Shown here one piece after another: positions 4,510 through 6,519 of a stretch of 6,519 nucleotides of DNA. The number at the start of each line of letters is the position of its first letter. The stretch's first letter is position 1. A model generated the notes under the pieces. It did no database searches. It was not told the origin of the DNA and saw only the letters and a program-made list of their open reading frames with translations. The position numbers were made by a program, and so were the translations under genes. This DNA is from JAJFFW01 sp039197915 (GTDB lineage Bacteria > Pseudomonadota > Alphaproteobacteria > Caulobacterales > Parvularculaceae): positions 1-6,519 of the forward strand of contig JBCCTV010000185.1 in assembly GCA_039197915.1 (NCBI GenBank), written 5' to 3'.

Positions 4510-6519
4510 ATGACTAAAGGCGAACGCGCGCCCAAACCCAAAAGCTCGCGGCAGGTCTCAAGTCCGGCCGGTGGCGATCAGAACGCCGATGTTTCGTTCT
4601 CGTCCGAGCCTGAAAGCCCAAAAGGCGGCGCCGAAACTCAACAGACACGCGCGCTGGGGGCGTCGCAAAAAAACCCGCCAGCGCGGACGATCCGGCGTTT
4701 GCCGCCGGGCGCCGTCAACCGGATCGCTGCGGGCGAGGTCGTGGAAAGGCCGGCCTCGGCGGTCAAATAACTCGTTGAGAACAGCCTCGACGCCGGAGCA
4801 TCCCAGGTCGATATCGCGATCGAGGACGGCGGCAAGGCCCGGATCACCGTCATTGATAACGGGGTCGGATTAGCCCCTGCTGACCTCCTGGTCGCGGTTG
4901 AACGACACGCCACCTCAAAGCTTGTTCCCGACGACGAAGGCGGCGTTGATCTCACAAATATCGCGACGATGGGATTTCGCGGAGAGGCGCTGCCGTCAAT
5001 TGGCGCGGTTGCGCGCATGGTTGTCACGGCGCGGCAAGACGGCGGCGAGGCGTCGGCGTTGTGCGTTGAGGGCGGCGTCCTCGACGGGCCGTCCCCGGCG
5101 GCTTTTCCCGGATGCGGCGCCCGGGTGGACGTTCGCGACTTATTTTTTGCAACGCCTGCGCGGTTGAAGTTTTTAAAATCAGCGCGGGCTGAAACCATGG
5201 CGATTAGCGATGTCGTTCGCCGTCTCGCCATGGCGCGGGCCGACGTAGGCTTTGCTCTGACGTCGGACGGTCGCCGGCTCTTTTCCTATAAGCCGGAGCC
5301 GGACACGGCGGAGGGAAGGCTTGCCCGCCTTGGCGCGATTATGGGGCGCGACTTTGAGGCGAACGCCCTTCAGATTGAGGCCGAGCGCGATGGGCTGCAT
5401 TTGCATGGGTTTGCGGGCGTGCCCACTTTTAACCGGGGGTTGCCCGACAAGCAGTTTTTATTTGTGAACGGACGGCCGGTCCGCGACAAATTGATCGTGG
5501 GCGCGCTACGCGGCGCCTATGCGGATTTTCTCGCGCGCGACCGTCACCCGGCCGCGGCATTGTTTTTGGATGTGCCGCCGAGCCTCGTCGATGTGAACGT
5601 GCACCCGGCAAAGACCGAAGTCCGGTTTCGAGACGCCGGCATGGTGCGGGGCTTGATAGTGGGCGCGCTGCGCCACGCGCTCGCCGAGGCGGGGCATCGC
5701 GCCTCCACGACCACAAGCGATTTCGCCCTCGGCCGGATGCGCCCGGAAGGCGTCCAGACGGGATTTCTCCAATCGGTAGACCGATTGTCCGCGACGCACA
5801 TCAATCCGTACCGCCATCAAACCGCAGGTGCGGCAAGCGCCGTGGCCGAAGACGCGGCGGCCTGGCCTCGCGCGGGCCACCAGGCGCCGACCGCTTATGG
5901 CGCGGACATAACAGCGCCGAGCGCCCGGTCTGAAGACTTCGTCTCTAACGGTTCCGCGAACCCAGACGGCGCCTATGGCGACCCATACGCTAATGCGGAG
6001 GCTGACCAGTCCGCCGGTTCTGCCCATCCGCTGGGTGCAGCAAGGGCGCAGGTTCATGAAACTTATATTGTCGCCCAGACGGTCGACGGTCTTGTGATCG
6101 TTGATCAGCATGCGGCCCATGAACGGCTTGTTTATGAGCGCATGAAGGCGAGCCTCGCTGACCGCGCGGTGGAACGACAAGGGCTTTTAATCCCTGAAGT
6201 GGTCGAGCTAGACGCCGAAGGGGCCGAGCGGGTGGCGGCCGCCTCCGCCGAATTTGCTGAACTCGGTCTGATTTTAGAGCGCTTTGGAGAGGATGCGATC
6301 CTGGTGCGCGAGACGCCGGCGCTCCTCGGTCGTGTCGACGCCGCGGGCCTCGTTCGTTCGCTGGCTGACGATCTCGCGGCCTTCGGGGAGGGTTTCGCCC
6401 TGAAGGAGCGGCTTGAAGAGATTTGTTCGACCATGGCCTGTCACGGCTCAATCCGATCCGGTCGCCGTCTAACTGCGCCTGTTATGAACGGGCTCTTGCG
6501 CGAAATGGAGGCGACGCCC
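4510..6519 (+). pseudogene. mutL: DNA mismatch repair protein MutL, interrupted by an in-frame TAA at the catalytic Glu; 3' end beyond window
   Basis: MutL couples MutS mismatch recognition to strand incision. Residues 1-58 are a Pro/Ser/Lys-rich extension; homology begins at IRRLPPGAVNRIAAGEVVERP (61-81). Codon 87 is TAA, where E. coli MutL has catalytic Glu29. The frame then continues for 583 codons without another stop: LVEN with the Mg-binding Asn91, DNGVG (116-120), ERHATSK (131-137), GFRGEAL (155-161), FVNGRP (318-323), NVHPAKTEVRF (363-373) with the ATP-contacting Lys368, an Ala/Gly-rich linker (about 400-510), and the C-terminal domain with DQHA(X)2E(X)4E (532-543) and ACHGS (643-647). 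These last two mark an endonuclease-active MutL, unlike the E. coli protein. The window ends before the expected CPHGRP and FxR motifs. As written only 86 residues are translated. A single G-to-T change (GAA to TAA) suffices, so this is a very recent pseudogene or a sequence error. Identity is certain; pseudogene status is less so. Confidence 0.85.
4768..4770 (+). other. Premature TAA stop within mutL, at the ATPase catalytic glutamate codon
   Basis: The flanking codons read AVK-TAA-LVENSLDAGA, where MutL proteins have AVK-E-LVEN(S/A)LDAGA, so the register on both sides is unambiguous and no indel is involved. The missing residue is the general base for ATP hydrolysis (Glu29 in E. coli). Restarting downstream could not restore it: the next in-frame ATG, at 4969, lies past ATPase motifs I and II. 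Confidence 0.9.

Noticed and set aside
4667..4673. A7 run as a programmed frameshift or sequencing indel in mutL
   Set aside because: The 4510 frame, which has the Shine-Dalgarno, is already continuous with MutL homology; a shift here would break it, and no better start appears in the other frames.
5506..6180. Minus-strand open frame of 224 codons opposite mutL
   Set aside because: It lies opposite conserved MutL motifs, has an Arg-rich composition typical of antisense frames, and has no recognisable family.
4969..6519. Translation restart at ATG 4969 giving a functional short MutL
   Set aside because: It would lack ATPase motifs I and II. I also see no strong ribosome site; the preceding bases read ATATCGCGACG.

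Overview
The window is a 6.5 kb, GC-rich stretch of an alphaproteobacterial chromosome. The evidence is the gene order ileS-lspA-DUF3035 lipoprotein (BamF) followed by mutL, the protein sequence style, and an intergenic hairpin repeat that resembles elements I recall from Hyphomicrobiales (Rhizobiales) genomes. The genus cannot be fixed from the sequence alone. All genes lie on the + strand.

Layout: (1) 1-2705, ileS, cut at its 5' end just before the HIGH-region signature. (2) 2702-3265, lspA, overlapping ileS by ATGA. (3) 3266-3471, a short intergenic stretch without a convincing promoter or terminator. (4) 3472-4026, a BamF/DUF3035 outer-membrane lipoprotein with a clear lipobox. (5) 4036-4326, a small antibiotic-biosynthesis-monooxygenase (ABM) fold protein. 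(6) 4322-4390, an imperfect palindromic intergenic repeat whose left end supplies the stop codon of the ABM gene, followed by about 120 bp that contain a short 10-bp-phased repeat. (7) 4510-6519, mutL, open to the right edge of the window but interrupted by one in-frame TAA at 4768-4770.

The most notable observation is that TAA. It replaces the codon of the catalytic glutamate of the MutL GHKL ATPase (Glu29 in E. coli MutL). The frame then stays open for 583 codons and keeps every expected MutL motif, including the endonuclease motif DQHA(X)2E(X)4E. A single G-to-T change from GAA explains it. As written, the cell would make only an 86-residue fragment and would lack MutL-dependent mismatch repair, a mutator genotype. 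The intact remainder means the lesion is either very recent or a sequencing or assembly error. A sense-recoded UAA is much less likely. The same gene also has an unusual N-terminal extension of about 58 residues.

Functional links: ileS and lspA form a translationally coupled pair. LspA is the signal peptidase that would mature the lipoprotein encoded next, so membrane-protein biogenesis genes are grouped. The ABM protein and MutL have no obvious functional tie to them. I see no CRISPR array, tRNA, rRNA, transposase or phage gene. Apart from the mutL lesion and the repeat, the region looks like ordinary core genome.
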